A model generated the notes under the pieces. That model was not told the DNA's origin. It did not search any database and worked only from the letters and a program-made list of their open reading frames with translations. From Alcaligenes faecalis (lineage in GTDB: Bacteria; Pseudomonadota; Gammaproteobacteria; Burkholderiales; Burkholderiaceae_B): a DNA stretch of 64,000 bases. The position numbers were made by a program, and so were the translations under genes. Where the stretch lies: assembly GCF_041521385.1 (NCBI RefSeq), contig NZ_CP168006.1:2786295-2850294 (forward strand), in the 5' to 3' direction. Shown here piece by piece: positions 51,967-61,385 of this stretch (the stretch's first letter is position 1; each line of letters opens with the position of its first letter).

Positions 51967-52509
51967 ATGTCCCGCCTTACTTTGCCTGACCTTGCCCAAG
52001 CTCCCGCTGCCAGCCAGCCCGCTTTGCAGGAAATTCAAAAAGCATTTGGTGGCAGTGTGCCTGCCATGTTCCGTATGGTGTCCAATTCGCCCGCTGCCTT
52101 GCGTAGCATGTGGGGCTCCTTCGGCGCTTTTGCCGGTGGCCAGTTGGGTGCGAAATTAGGTGAGCAATTGGCCGTAGCGATTGCGGATCGCAATCGTTGC
52201 GAATACTGCCTGGCCGCTCACAACGTGCTCGGTGCCAATGCCGGCTTGAGCCCGGAGACGCTGGCCCAGGCTCAGCGTGGTCAGTCTGATGACCCACGTA
52301 CCGCCGCCGCTTTGAAATTTGTGCTCAAGCTGGTGGATCAGCGTGGGCAAGTGTCGGCTGCCGATGTGCAAGCCGTGCGCGACGCGGGTTTTTCTGAAGG
52401 GGAAGTGGTGGAACTGGTTGGGGTGACTGCCTTGAACCTGTTCACCAACTACATCAACAATGCGCTGGGAGTCCCAGTGGATTTCAAGGCTGTTGAACTG
52501 ACTGCGTAA
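51967..52509 (+). CDS. carboxymuconolactone decarboxylase/AhpD-like protein
   Basis: A 180-residue protein of the CMD/AhpD family. The redox motif is RCEYCLAAHNVLG, with the CxxC followed by the conserved His, near residues 77-88; the helix AKLGEQLAVAIADRN precedes it. This motif points to a peroxidase-associated disulfide reductase rather than a lactone decarboxylase. It is expected to help against peroxides or reactive aldehydes. It starts 131 bp from the divergent AraC gene, with an AGGAGATC site, and ends in a terminator. Confidence 0.88.
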   Translation: MSRLTLPDLAQAPAASQPALQEIQKAFGGSVPAMFRMVSNSPAALRSMWGSFGAFAGGQLGAKLGEQLAVAIADRNRCEYCLAAHNVLGANAGLSPETLAQAQRGQSDDPRTAAALKFVLKLVDQRGQVSAADVQAVRDAGFSEGEVVELVGVTALNLFTNYINNALGVPVDFKAVELTA

Positions 52510-52523
52510 GCACGCTGTGTGAT

Positions 52524-52557
52524 GGCCCGCCCGCGTACTGGCAGGCGGGCCTTTTTT
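52524..52557 (+). terminator. terminator after the AhpD-like gene
   Basis: GGCCCGCC pairs with GGCGGGCC around a 12-base loop, followed by TTTTTTGTTTTG. Confidence 0.85.
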
Positions 52558-52565
52558 GTTTTGAA

Positions 52566-52868
52566 CCGTCCCAAGACCAAAAGCACCCCCTCGGGGGGGC
52601 AGCAAGCCGAAGGTGCAGCGTGTGGGCTTGTTTTGTCGTCGGGCCGCCCCAAGACAAAAAGCGCCCCCTTGGGGGGCAGCAAGCCGAAGGTGCAGCGTGT
52701 GGGCCTTTTTTGTCGCCGGGCCGCCCCAAGACAAAAAGCACCCCCTCGGGGGGCAGCAAGCCGAATGCGCAGCGTGGGGGCCTTTTTTGTCGCCGGGCCG
52801 CCCCAAGACAAAAAGCGCCCCCTCGGGGGGCAGCAAGCCGAAGGCGCAGCGTGGGGGCCTTTGTTGCG
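52566..52868. repeat. four tandem 77-78 bp GC-rich terminator-like repeats
   Basis: Units begin at 52566, 52644, 52721 and 52798 (spacings 78, 77, 77), the last incomplete. Each has a CCGCCCCAAGACAAAAAGC-type start, a GCCCCCTCGGGGGGC-type hairpin, AGCAAGCCGAA, then a GGGCCTTTTTTG-type tail. On the minus strand each hairpin (CCCCC CGA GGGGG) is followed by a T-rich GCGCTTTTTG, so the array is four terminator-like elements facing left. They separate the AhpD-like gene from the convergent YdhR-like gene. Long open frames across it arise because unit length is close to a multiple of three. Confidence 0.9.
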
Positions 52869-52883
52869 TTTACTGGCTGCGTT

Positions 52884-53195
52884 TTAGTTAGCTGACAAGG
52901 GGCCGGAGTTAATGGCTGTCAACGGCTGGTTCACCTCGAAAAAGCGAGCATCAATGCCGGTAATGCCAAAGCTGTTAAGCCGCTTGCTGTGCATGTCCAG
53001 ATACGCCTGTGCGCTGGCTTTATCGCTGAACAGATACACGCCGCCTGCTTTGGACTGCTCCTTGTTTTCCGTCCAGATTTTCCAGATCAGTCCAGGTTCC
53101 AGGCAGATGGATTGCGCCAGTTCCTGCATGGCTTCGCTCATCTCTGGACCCCAGGGACCGGGGTAAGGAAAATCAACATACAGCAAGGTACTCAT
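52884..53195 (-). CDS. YdhR-like monooxygenase
   Basis: A 103-residue protein very like E. coli YdhR. Visible marks are LLYVDFPYPGPWG, AQSICLEPGLIWKIWTEN, AGGVYLFSDKASAQAYLDMH and the end FEVNQPLTAINS. The family is a dimeric alpha-beta barrel related to small antibiotic-biosynthesis monooxygenases; the natural substrate is unknown. The ATG at 53195 matches the usual start; an upstream frame to 53231 does not. The repeat array lies directly behind it. Confidence 0.9.
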   Translation of the reverse strand: MSTLLYVDFPYPGPWGPEMSEAMQELAQSICLEPGLIWKIWTENKEQSKAGGVYLFSDKASAQAYLDMHSKRLNSFGITGIDARFFEVNQPLTAINSGPLSAN

Positions 53196-53362
53196 GATTG
53201 GCTCCATATCAAAATACGTGCCGAACATCATACCTTGATGGTTGAATTGTCCAGTACTGTCTCTTATTTGTCATAGGACGTTGAAAGCGCCGTGATTGGC
53301 TGGCCTCGCCCATGAAGGGGGCGTATAGTTTTTCTTTTTGCTATTTGCTGCTGGAAGCCCTC

Positions 53363-54247
53363 ATGTCCTGGACCGCTTTGTTGTTGGTGGTGTGTGCTGC
53401 GTTCATTCATGCGGGTTGGAATCTGCTCTCCAAACGGGCTGCGATGGCAGGAGCGCATTTCGTATTTGCGTACTCTTTTTTCGCTATCCTGTTTTATTTT
53501 CCCATCATGTTGTGGGTGGTTTTCACTCAAGGCAATATGCCTTGGACCATTGAAACCATGACCTGTTTGCTGCTCAGTGCCTTGCTGCATATGGGCTATA
53601 GCCTGAGTCTGCAAAAAGGCTATCAGGTGGCGGACCTATCGGTGGTGTACCCCATCGCTCGGGGCACCGGGCCCATGCTCTCGTCTATTGGCGCCTTCAT
53701 CTTGCTGGGCGAACCGGTACGGCCTTTAGGGGTGCTTGGCATTTTGCTGGTGGTGATGGGCATTTTGCTGATCGCCACACAAGGCCATCTACGACGGTTC
53801 TTCAGCCCCTCTGCATTGACGGGCGTGCGCTGGGGTATGCAGACCGGGATTCTGATTGCCGCCTATACCGTGGTTGATGCGTATGGCGTTACGGTCTTGT
53901 TGATCTCGCCGTTTCTGCTGGATTGGTTCAGCAATGTGCTGCGTCTGGGCATGTTGGCTCCTTTCATCGCCAAGCGCGGGCGGGATGGCTTCGTCAAACT
54001 TAAACCCTATTGGAAACTGGCGGCGGCTGTGGGCCTGCTCTCACCCATGTCCTATATTCTGGTTTTGCAGGCCTTGCGGCTGGGGGCTCCCTTGTCCATG
54101 GTGGCCCCGGCCCGTGAAATGTCCATGATGGCGGGTACGTTGTTGGGCATGATCGTGCTGCGCGAGAAGGCCAATGTCTGGAGTTTGCTGGGTTGTGCCG
54201 TCATGATCAGCGGGGTTGTTGCCTTGACCTCCGGTCCTGCTGCCTGA
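53363..54247 (+). CDS. DMT-superfamily (EamA-type) permease
   Basis: A 294-residue membrane protein with about ten helices and two EamA repeats (the first near VVYPIARGTGPMLSSIGAFI, the second near LGAPLSMVAPAREMSMMAG). Members export metabolites such as amino acids or purines; the substrate is unknown. The ATG at 53363 follows a TGGAAG site; a start at 53312 would add 17 residues. Confidence 0.85.
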   Translation: MSWTALLLVVCAAFIHAGWNLLSKRAAMAGAHFVFAYSFFAILFYFPIMLWVVFTQGNMPWTIETMTCLLLSALLHMGYSLSLQKGYQVADLSVVYPIARGTGPMLSSIGAFILLGEPVRPLGVLGILLVVMGILLIATQGHLRRFFSPSALTGVRWGMQTGILIAAYTVVDAYGVTVLLISPFLLDWFSNVLRLGMLAPFIAKRGRDGFVKLKPYWKLAAAVGLLSPMSYILVLQALRLGAPLSMVAPAREMSMMAGTLLGMIVLREKANVWSLLGCAVMISGVVALTSGPAA

Positions 54248-54340
54248 TCACTCTCTTGAAATATCGCAGGCTGTCCCTATCTGTCTCCAATAGGGCGCGC
54301 TGTGGCGCGCGGCAATCAACCCTTTTTTTGCTTTTTCACC

Positions 54341-56245
54341 ATGAGCCAGACTGACACTGCGAATACGTCCGAAACCCTAGGTTTTCAGGCTGAAGTCAAA
54401 CAATTATTGCATTTGATGATTCACTCCTTGTACAGCAACAAGGAGATTTTCCTGCGTGAGCTGGTATCCAATGCGTCGGATGCTTGTGACAAACTGCGCT
54501 TCGAGGCCATCGACAATCCAGCTTTGCTGGAAGGTGATCCGGAAATGCGTATCCGTGTGGAGTTCGATAAAGAGCAGCGCACGATCACCATTGCCGACAA
54601 CGGCATTGGTATGTCGCGTGATGAAGCCATTGCCAACCTGGGCACCATTGCCCGCTCGGGCACCAAAGAATTCTTCTCCCAACTGACGGGCGACAAGCAA
54701 AAAGACACCCAACTGATTGGTCAGTTTGGTGTGGGCTTTTACTCCTCCTTCATCGTGGCCGATCAGGTGTCCGTGCTGACACGTCGTGCCGGTGAGGATC
54801 AGGAAGCGGTGCTGTGGGAATCCTCTGGCGAAGGCGAGTTCACCATTGCCGCCGCTGAAAAAGCCGAGCGTGGCACGACGATTACCTTGCATTTGCGTGA
54901 AGGCGAGGACGATTTCCTGGATGGCTGGCGCTTGCGCAACGTGCTGCGTCGCTACTCTGATCACATCTCCTTGCCCGTGCAAATGCGCAAGGAAGAGTGG
55001 GACGAAGAGAAGCAGCAGCAAGTCAAGCAGGACGAGTGGGAAAGCGTAAACCAGGCCAGCGCCCTGTGGACACGCTCCAAGTCGGAAATCACCGACGAGC
55101 AGTACCAGGAGTTCTACAAGCACATTGCTCACGATTACGAGAATCCTCTGGCTTGGACACATAACCGGGTTGAAGGTCGTAGCGAATACACCCAGCTCTT
55201 GTTCGTGCCCAAGCAAGCCCCTTTTGACCTGTGGGACCGCGATGCTCGCCGTGGCGTGAAGCTGTACGTGAAGCGCGTGTTCATCATGGACGACGCCGAT
55301 CAACTGCTGCCCGCCTACTTGCGTTTTGTACGCGGCGTGATCGATTCGGCCGACCTGCCGCTGAACGTCTCGCGTGAAATCCTGCAAGAAAGCCGCGATG
55401 TACGTGCCATTCGTGAAGGCAGCGCCAAGCGCATTCTGTCCTTGCTGGAAGATCTGGCCGAGAACCAGCCCGAGCAATATGCCGAGTTCTGGAACCAGTT
55501 TGGCCAGGTGCTGAAAGAAGGCGCCGGCGAAGACATGGGTAATCAGGCCCGTATCGCTGCTTTGCTGCGATTTGCGTCCACGAATCAGGAAGGCTCGGCC
55601 CAGACCGTGTCCCTGAACGATTACATCGGTCGCATGAAAGAAGGTCAGGACAAGATTTACTACGTCACGGCTGACACTTTTGCCGCTGCGTCCAACAGCC
55701 CGCATCTGGAAGTCTTCCGCAAGAAAGGCATCGAAGTGCTGCTGATGTCCGACCGTGTAGACGAGTGGATGCTGTCCTACCTGCGCGAATTTGAAGGCAA
55801 GCAGTTGGTTTCCGTGGCCAAGGGCGGCCTGGACCTGGATTCGCTGGCGGACGAGGAAGAGAAGAAACATCAGGCCGAAGTGGCCGAAACCTTCAAGCCG
55901 CTGGTCGAGCGTCTGCAAACCACCCTGGGCGAGAAGGTCAAGGAAGTGCGCATTACAGCCCGTCTGGTCGATTCTCCCGCTTGCGTGGTGGTCGATGCCA
56001 ACGAACTGAGCCCGCACCTGCTGCGTATGCTGCAGGCCGCTGGTCAGGAAGCCCCTGAGGTCAAGCCGATTCTGGAAATCAACCCGGAGCACGCTTTGAT
56101 CACCAAGGTTCAGGCCGCTGACGATGAGGCTTTTGGTGAGTGGGCTCAACTGTTGCTGGAACAAGCCATGCTGGCCGAAGGTGCCGCATTGCAAGATCCT
56201 GCCAGCTTTGTGAAACGCGTGAACCGCTTGCTGCTGAATCTGTAA
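54341..56245 (+). CDS. htpG: molecular chaperone HtpG (Hsp90)
   Basis: A 634-residue bacterial Hsp90, near the length of E. coli HtpG. The ATP-binding (GHKL) motifs are [15 protein letters not shown] near residue 40, [12 protein letters not shown] near 85 and [12 protein letters not shown] near 125. The middle domain has [19 protein letters not shown] near 345, whose Arg acts in ATP hydrolysis. The C-terminal dimerisation domain is intact. The ATG at 54341 matches the family start. It stands alone with a terminator behind. Confidence 0.96.
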   Translation: MSQTDTANTSETLGFQAEVKQLLHLMIHSLYSNKEIFLRELVSNASDACDKLRFEAIDNPALLEGDPEMRIRVEFDKEQRTITIADNGIGMSRDEAIANLGTIARSGTKEFFSQLTGDKQKDTQLIGQFGVGFYSSFIVADQVSVLTRRAGEDQEAVLWESSGEGEFTIAAAEKAERGTTITLHLREGEDDFLDGWRLRNVLRRYSDHISLPVQMRKEEWDEEKQQQVKQDEWESVNQASALWTRSKSEITDEQYQEFYKHIAHDYENPLAWTHNRVEGRSEYTQLLFVPKQAPFDLWDRDARRGVKLYVKRVFIMDDADQLLPAYLRFVRGVIDSADLPLNVSREILQESRDVRAIREGSAKRILSLLEDLAENQPEQYAEFWNQFGQVLKEGAGEDMGNQARIAALLRFASTNQEGSAQTVSLNDYIGRMKEGQDKIYYVTADTFAAASNSPHLEVFRKKGIEVLLMSDRVDEWMLSYLREFEGKQLVSVAKGGLDLDSLADEEEKKHQAEVAETFKPLVERLQTTLGEKVKEVRITARLVDSPACVVVDANELSPHLLRMLQAAGQEAPEVKPILEINPEHALITKVQAADDEAFGEWAQLLLEQAMLAEGAALQDPASFVKRVNRLLLNL

Positions 56246-56296
56246 GTCTGATACTTACGGGCTCTGCCTTAAGGTGGAGCCCGTTATCAGTTCCTG

Positions 56297-56332
56297 GGCC
56301 TCTATCGTGCTGTAGACGATAGAGGCCTTTTT
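56297..56332 (+). terminator. terminator after htpG
   Basis: GGCCTCTATCGT pairs exactly with ACGATAGAGGCC around a 7-base loop, followed by TTTTTG. Confidence 0.9.
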
Positions 56333-56418
56333 GTGTCTGTTGAAAGAGACTATTGCAGGAAGAAGGGCACAGTTAAAGGGAAGGGCTTGTTAAGCGATTT
56401 TTTGTGTCTTGTCTACAT

Positions 56419-56438
56419 AAATGAGAATTGATCGTAAT
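56419..56438. promoter_or_regulatory. Fur-box-like site, distal, upstream of the Fiu-like receptor
   Basis: AAATGAGAATTGATCGTAAT resembles the Fur consensus imperfectly. It lies about 220 bp upstream of the receptor gene. Confidence 0.4.
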
Positions 56439-56524
56439 ACGATGTATGTACACGACACTGTAGGCCAAAATCCACTGATTTTGAGTTGAATTTAAGGAAA
56501 TCGTAAGATTTGGATAGACTTCAT

Positions 56525-56544
56525 AATAAGAATGATTAATATTA
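56525..56544. promoter_or_regulatory. Fur-box-like site, proximal, upstream of the Fiu-like receptor
   Basis: AATAAGAATGATTAATATTA keeps the GAATGATTA-type core and AT-rich flanks of Fur sites. It lies about 115 bp before the receptor start. The surrounding 56333-56657 is very AT-rich and holds no gene I can support. Confidence 0.45.
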
Positions 56545-56657
56545 CGATCTCCTATTAAAAGCACTTATCAGGCATCGAAACACTGCTAACACACGTGATC
56601 AACCCTGCTTTGATTGCATTGCCTTGAAAAAGTGATACCTACCATATGGAGTTGGTA

Positions 56658-58868
56658 ATGTCGTTCGTTTCTTCTGTGCCGCCTCGTCGCTTTGCCGAGA
56701 CGGTCTTGTCTGCTGCCCTGTTTGCTGCCCTGACGAGTCCTGTGATCGCTCAAACCGCCAATCCAGGCGTGACCGAGTTGCAGTCGATCAAAGTTCAAGG
56801 CTCGGAAAATGCCAATGGCATTGATGGCTTTCAAGCCCATAAAGCGCAATCGGTGAAGTTCTCCGAAACTTTGCTCAACACGCCGCGCTCTATCACCGTG
56901 ATTCCGGAAGAGGTGATCAAGGATCGTGGTGCGACATCGCTGCAAGACGTGCTGCGCACCACTCCCGGCATTACCTTGGGTTCGGGCGAGGGCGGCACTC
57001 CTGTGGGAGATCGTCCTTTTATCCGTGGTTATGAGGCCAGTACCGATATTTTTATTGATGGTGTGCGTGATTACTCCCGTGGCTCACACGAGACCTTCAA
57101 CCTGGAATCGGTTGAAGTCTTGAAGGGCCCCAGCTCGGCGTATACAGGCCGTGGCGGCACTGGCGGTAGCCTGAACCTGGTGACCAAGTCTCCCAAGCTA
57201 AAAGACTTCTTCGAGGTGGAAGCAGGTTACGGTACGTCGGACCAATATCGTCTGACGGCGGATGGTAACTATGCTTTCTCGGACACAGGCGCAATCCGCT
57301 TGAACCTGATGCGCATGGGTGGTGATGTCGCCGGTCGTGATGGCGTGAAAATTGATCGTTGGGGGATCGCTCCTTCTATCGCCTTTGGTCTGGGTACCCC
57401 CACACGTGTGACCTTGTCGTACTCGCATCTTGAAAATAAAGACATGCCGGATCTGGGTTTCCCCTTCAGGAATGCCGCCAATCCGGATCGTGTGACGCCC
57501 TTGGAAGCAGACCGAGACAATTTTTACGGTCGTCATCAGGTCGATTTTCGTGAATATACAGCAGATACTGCTACAGCACAGATTGAGCACGACCTTAACG
57601 AACGTTTCACGGTTCGCAACGTGACGCGCTATGGCAAGACCTTGAATCATTACTTGATGACCAGACCGTCGTTTGATAATTGCAAGGCCAATTCAGGTGG
57701 GGCGTGCGCCAGTGAGGGGGAGGGCTTGCAGTTTACGCGATCGGATCGGGCGCGCTGGCGCAGCTCGGAGTCCCTGCTGAACCAAACCGACGTATACGGT
57801 ACGTTTACAACGGGTACCTTGAAACATGATGTGGTGGCTGGGTTTGAGTTCAGCAAAGAGGATATCTACAACCGGAGTATTACGGGCACGCCTGGCTCGG
57901 ATACGGACTCTTTTTATAATCCGAATCCAAATCGCAGCTACAACTATTCCTTGAGCTATGGTTCCAAAACCAAAGCAGGCGATATCAAAACGCGCTCAGC
58001 GTATATCTTTGACACCATTGCGTTCAACGAGCAGTGGTCAGTCAATGGTGGCGTGCGATTTGATCGTTTTGAGGTCGACAACACCCAGGAATCCCGCAAA
58101 GATGATATGTGGAACTATCAGTTGGGCGTGGTCTATAAGCCAGCTCGTAACGGTTCCATTTATTTGAGTTATGGCACCTCGTCTAATCCGAGTGGTGAAA
58201 ATCTCGGTCAAGCCGGTGGCGCCGATGGCCCGGCAGGTGGTTCCGCTATTCACAATATCAAGCCAGAGCGTAGCTATAGCTGGGAGTTGGGGACGAAGTG
58301 GGATGTCTTTGATGAAAAACTGTCTCTAACAGCGGCTGTTTTCCAAACTGATAAAAAAGATGCTCGTGCAAGTGATCCACTGACGGGGGATGTCTCTTTG
58401 GCAGGTAGCAACCGTGTCCGTGGTTTGGAGTTAGGGGCCGCGGGGGCCATTACGCCGCAATGGAATATCTGGGCAGGATATACCTACCTGGATCCGAAAA
58501 TCCTAAGTTATCAGGTCAAGCAGCGTGACGGTACAGTGAATGTCTTTGACGGCAAGCAGATGAAGTTCATCTCCAAGCAGAGCTTCAACGTTTGGACGAC
58601 GTACAAAGTCATGCCCGAGCTGACCTTGGGGGCGGGTGCCACGTTTGTGGGTAAACGCTTTGTGGATGATGCCAATCAATTGAAGCTGCCTTCTTACTGG
58701 CGTTACGATGCGATGGCGCGCTACGACCTGAACAAGAACGTGTCCTTCCAGTTCAACGTCAATAACATCAGCAATGTACGCATGTATGATGCTTCCCACG
58801 TTGGCCTTTTTGCCAACGTTGGTCCAGGCCGCTCCTACATGTTCAATGCCTCTTACCGCTTCGAGTAA
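56658..58868 (+). CDS. TonB-dependent catecholate-siderophore receptor (Fiu/BfrD-like)
   Basis: A 736-residue outer-membrane receptor. The signal peptide ends at about VIAQ (residue 31), followed by a TonB-box-like LQSIKVQGSE. Plug motifs are ETLLNTPRSITVIPEEVI, RPFIRGYEASTDIFIDGVRD and VEVLKGPSSAYTGRGGTGG near residues 72-160. The barrel ends with the aromatic SYRFE. The pairing with piuC downstream is typical of Fiu/PiuA-type receptors for ferric catecholates, which also take up siderophore-linked beta-lactams. The start at 56658 has a GGAG site 8 bases upstream; an ATG at 56646 is the alternative. Fur-like boxes lie upstream. Confidence 0.92.
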   Translation: MSFVSSVPPRRFAETVLSAALFAALTSPVIAQTANPGVTELQSIKVQGSENANGIDGFQAHKAQSVKFSETLLNTPRSITVIPEEVIKDRGATSLQDVLRTTPGITLGSGEGGTPVGDRPFIRGYEASTDIFIDGVRDYSRGSHETFNLESVEVLKGPSSAYTGRGGTGGSLNLVTKSPKLKDFFEVEAGYGTSDQYRLTADGNYAFSDTGAIRLNLMRMGGDVAGRDGVKIDRWGIAPSIAFGLGTPTRVTLSYSHLENKDMPDLGFPFRNAANPDRVTPLEADRDNFYGRHQVDFREYTADTATAQIEHDLNERFTVRNVTRYGKTLNHYLMTRPSFDNCKANSGGACASEGEGLQFTRSDRARWRSSESLLNQTDVYGTFTTGTLKHDVVAGFEFSKEDIYNRSITGTPGSDTDSFYNPNPNRSYNYSLSYGSKTKAGDIKTRSAYIFDTIAFNEQWSVNGGVRFDRFEVDNTQESRKDDMWNYQLGVVYKPARNGSIYLSYGTSSNPSGENLGQAGGADGPAGGSAIHNIKPERSYSWELGTKWDVFDEKLSLTAAVFQTDKKDARASDPLTGDVSLAGSNRVRGLELGAAGAITPQWNIWAGYTYLDPKILSYQVKQRDGTVNVFDGKQMKFISKQSFNVWTTYKVMPELTLGAGATFVGKRFVDDANQLKLPSYWRYDAMARYDLNKNVSFQFNVNNISNVRMYDASHVGLFANVGPGRSYMFNASYRFE

Positions 58869-58967
58869 GTTGCGCCGTGTAAAGTAAAGTCAGATGGGCC
58901 GCCTGTTGGGGTGGCCTATCTGCTTTTTGTGCGGTCTTGTGTCTCTCCTTGTTCTTGCAGGTATCCC

Positions 58968-59648
58968 ATGCTGATTACTATCCCGGACGTTCTCAACGCT
59001 GAGCAATTGCGCGATTGTCGCCAGGCCCTGGAGCAGGCACAGTGGGAGGATGGGCGCACGACGGCGGGTTATCTGGCCCAGCACAGCAAACGGAATCTGC
59101 AATTGCCCCTTGAGACAACTGTCGCCCGGCAAATGGGGGAGTTTTTAATGCATGTACTGGGTCAGCACAGTGGCTTTATTGCCGCTGCCTTGCCCCTGCG
59201 CATGCTGCCTCCACGTTTTAATCGTTACGAAGGTGGCGGGGAGTACGGCAACCATATCGATAACGCAATTTTTACCGTTCCTGGTACGGGGCAGCGTTTG
59301 CGAACCGATGTTTCCTCAACCCTGTTTTTCAGTGATCCCAACGAATATGAGGGTGGGGAGTTGATCATCGAGGACGTGTACGGAACACAATCCATCAAGC
59401 TGCCCGCAGGGCATATGGTGGTGTATCCCGGTACCAGTCTGCATCGTGTTCAGTCGGTGACCAAAGGAACCCGCTATGCTTCGTTTTTCTGGACGCAAAG
59501 CATGGTGCGCCATGCGCATCAACGCAAGATTTTGTGGGAACTGGATCAAAGTATTCAACAACTGGCCCAGCAGAACGCGGATGCCCAGGAGTTGTCGCGC
59601 CTGACGGGGATTTATCATAATTTGCTGCGTGAATGGAGCGATGTCTGA
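58968..59648 (+). CDS. piuC: PiuC-type Fe(II)/2-oxoglutarate dioxygenase
   Basis: A 226-residue PKHD-type dioxygenase. The iron triad is visible as HID in [11 protein letters not shown] near residue 95 and His in [10 protein letters not shown] near 158, with the 2-oxoglutarate arginine in GTRYASFFW. The N-terminal [14 protein letters not shown] matches YbiX/PiuC starts. It is regularly found next to Fiu/PiuA receptors, but its biochemical role is not settled. It starts 99 bp after the receptor and ends about 20 bp before the oxidase, so it belongs to the same transcript. Confidence 0.92.
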   Translation: MLITIPDVLNAEQLRDCRQALEQAQWEDGRTTAGYLAQHSKRNLQLPLETTVARQMGEFLMHVLGQHSGFIAAALPLRMLPPRFNRYEGGGEYGNHIDNAIFTVPGTGQRLRTDVSSTLFFSDPNEYEGGELIIEDVYGTQSIKLPAGHMVVYPGTSLHRVQSVTKGTRYASFFWTQSMVRHAHQRKILWELDQSIQQLAQQNADAQELSRLTGIYHNLLREWSDV

Positions 59649-59669
59649 TCGCCAGGAGCTTGATTGATC

Positions 59670-60782
59670 ATGTCCCAAGAACGGCTGCCCCCGCTTAGTC
59701 ATATTCCGGCCCAGATTGCTTGTCTGACGGATTATGAACCGTATGCCCGTGCGCGTATGCGTGCGCAAGATTGGGCGTATTTCAATGCAGGAGCGGCCGA
59801 TGAGCTTACGCTGCAAGACAACCTGGCCGGCTTCGGGCGTTGGGGGCTATGGCCTGCCGCCCTGAGTGAATTTGATCAGCCCTCAACCCGCTTGACGCTG
59901 CAAGGGCAGTCCATGGCGTACCCGATTCTTCTGGCTCCCGTGGCTTATCAACGCTTGGCCCACCCCGACGGCGAGTTAGCCAGTGTGCTGGGTGCAGGGG
60001 CAATGGGAGCGACCAGCGTAATCAGTATGCAGGCCAGTTGTTCCTTTGAGGAGCTTGCAGCCCAGGCGCATGCCCCTTTGTGGGCGCAGTGGTATTGGCA
60101 AACGGATCGCGCATTGACGCTGGATTTGCTGACGCGGCTTCAGGCAGCGGGTTATGCCGCATTGATGCTGACGGTGGATGCTGCGGTCAATGGTGTGCGT
60201 AATCAGGAGCAGCGTGCAGGCTTTGCTTTGCCCGAGGGTGTGGAGGCCGTGAATTTGCGAGGTGTTCCCACGCAGCAAGCGGTGCTGGGCGCAGCAGGAA
60301 CCAGCCCTTTATTTGGCAGTGGTTTGCTAAATAGTGCGCCCACTTGGGATGATCTGGCCTGGTTGGTGCAGAACAGTCCTCTGCCTGTGTGGGTGAAGGG
60401 AGTGATGCGGCCCCAAGATGCGCAGCGTGCGCTTGATGTAGGGGTTGCCGGAATGGTTGTGTCCAATCATGGTGGGCGAACCTTGGACGGTGCTCCCGCC
60501 TCTGTGGACGTCTTGGCACAGGTTTGTCAGGTCGTGCAGGGCAGGGTACCGGTCTTGATGGATGGCGGTATTCGACGCGGAACAGATGTGCTCAAGGCAT
60601 TGGCGCTTGGTGCAACCGCCGTGATGATTGGCCGGCCCTATGTTTATGGACTGGCTGCAGCAGGAGCGGCCGGCGTTGCGCATGTCCTGCATATTTTGCG
60701 GGCGGAACTGGAAGTGGCTATGGCACTGACCGGCTGCAATACCCTGGCCGATATCAAGCCCGACGTACTTTATCGGCCCTGA
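59670..60782 (+). CDS. FMN-dependent alpha-hydroxy-acid oxidase/dehydrogenase
   Basis: A 370-residue enzyme of the lactate/glycolate/mandelate oxidase family. Key segments are AYFNAGAADELTLQDN near residue 36, LAPVAYQRLAHPDGE near 92, LMLTVDAAVNGVRNQEQRAG near 166, the active site MVVSNHGGRTLDG near 266 and MDGGIRRGTDVLKALALGA near 298. It oxidises a 2-hydroxy acid to a 2-oxo acid. Placement after piuC suggests a link to iron or siderophore metabolism (inference). The ATG at 59670 has a CAGGAGC site; a TTG at 59664 is an alternative. Its end overlaps ampD on the other strand by 13 bp. Confidence 0.88.
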   Translation: MSQERLPPLSHIPAQIACLTDYEPYARARMRAQDWAYFNAGAADELTLQDNLAGFGRWGLWPAALSEFDQPSTRLTLQGQSMAYPILLAPVAYQRLAHPDGELASVLGAGAMGATSVISMQASCSFEELAAQAHAPLWAQWYWQTDRALTLDLLTRLQAAGYAALMLTVDAAVNGVRNQEQRAGFALPEGVEAVNLRGVPTQQAVLGAAGTSPLFGSGLLNSAPTWDDLAWLVQNSPLPVWVKGVMRPQDAQRALDVGVAGMVVSNHGGRTLDGAPASVDVLAQVCQVVQGRVPVLMDGGIRRGTDVLKALALGATAVMIGRPYVYGLAAAGAAGVAHVLHILRAELEVAMALTGCNTLADIKPDVLYRP

Positions 60783-61381
60783 TCCAGCTCTTGTTCCGGC
60801 AAGGTTTCTTTGGGCCAGCCGTGCTCGCGTTTCACCCGTTCCCAGTCAAAGAAAGGCCCCGGATCTGTCTTGCGTCCAGGGGCAATATGCTCGTGGCCTC
60901 GTACTGCGGTCAAGTTATGACGCATGCGCAAGGCGCGACTCAGGCGGGATAGCTCTCGGTACTGCGCGTCGGTAAAAGGCTCGAAATCGCTACCTTCCAG
61001 CTCGATGCCAATAGAAAAATCATTGCAGCGTTCGCGGTCTTCAAAGCGCGACACACCCGCATGCCAGGCACGGCGGGTAGTAGGCACAAACTGGATGATA
61101 TGGCCAGTACGCTGGATCAGGAAGTGTGCCGACACCTTCAGGTCCCGGATGTTCTCGAACCAGGGGTGGGCGCTGATATCCAGCTTGTTCTGGAAGAAAT
61201 CCCGGATATACGGCCCGCCAAACTCTTGCGGGGGCAGGCTGATATTGTGCAGCACCAGCAAGCTTGGGGAGTCCCCCTCGGGGCGATCATCCTGATTGGG
61301 GGATAAGGCACGCAGGACATTGGCATGAGGTTTCAGCCAGCCCTGACGGTCCAGGTCGTAGGCGTGGTGCATGCGGGCCAT
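60770..61381 (-). CDS. ampD: 1,6-anhydro-N-acetylmuramyl-L-alanine amidase
   Basis: A 203-residue cytoplasmic amidase of the AmpD family. Zinc ligands are the His in LLVLHNISLP near residue 45, the His in GHEHIAPGRKTDPGPFFDW near 155 and the Asp of the same segment; RRAWHAGVSRFEDRERCNDF near 105 is the conserved middle region. It cleaves the peptide from recycled muropeptides and so sets the inducer level for AmpR-type beta-lactamase control. It ends convergent with the oxidase gene by a 13-bp overlap. Confidence 0.95.
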   Translation of the reverse strand: MARMHHAYDLDRQGWLKPHANVLRALSPNQDDRPEGDSPSLLVLHNISLPPQEFGGPYIRDFFQNKLDISAHPWFENIRDLKVSAHFLIQRTGHIIQFVPTTRRAWHAGVSRFEDRERCNDFSIGIELEGSDFEPFTDAQYRELSRLSRALRMRHNLTAVRGHEHIAPGRKTDPGPFFDWERVKREHGWPKETLPEQELDQGR

Positions 61382-61385
61382 GGGC

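Noticed and set aside
52156..52836. A 226-codon open frame across the tandem repeats and part of the AhpD-like gene on the minus strand
   Set aside because: Its composition is dictated by the repeat unit, it is antisense to a real gene, and unit lengths near a multiple of three explain the openness.
52566..52868. CRISPR-like array
   Set aside because: The units are contiguous 77-78 bp copies with no unique spacers of constant length and there are no cas genes.
54404..56194. A 596-codon open frame antisense to htpG
   Set aside because: It is the mirror of a conserved Hsp90 gene and shows no recognisable domain.
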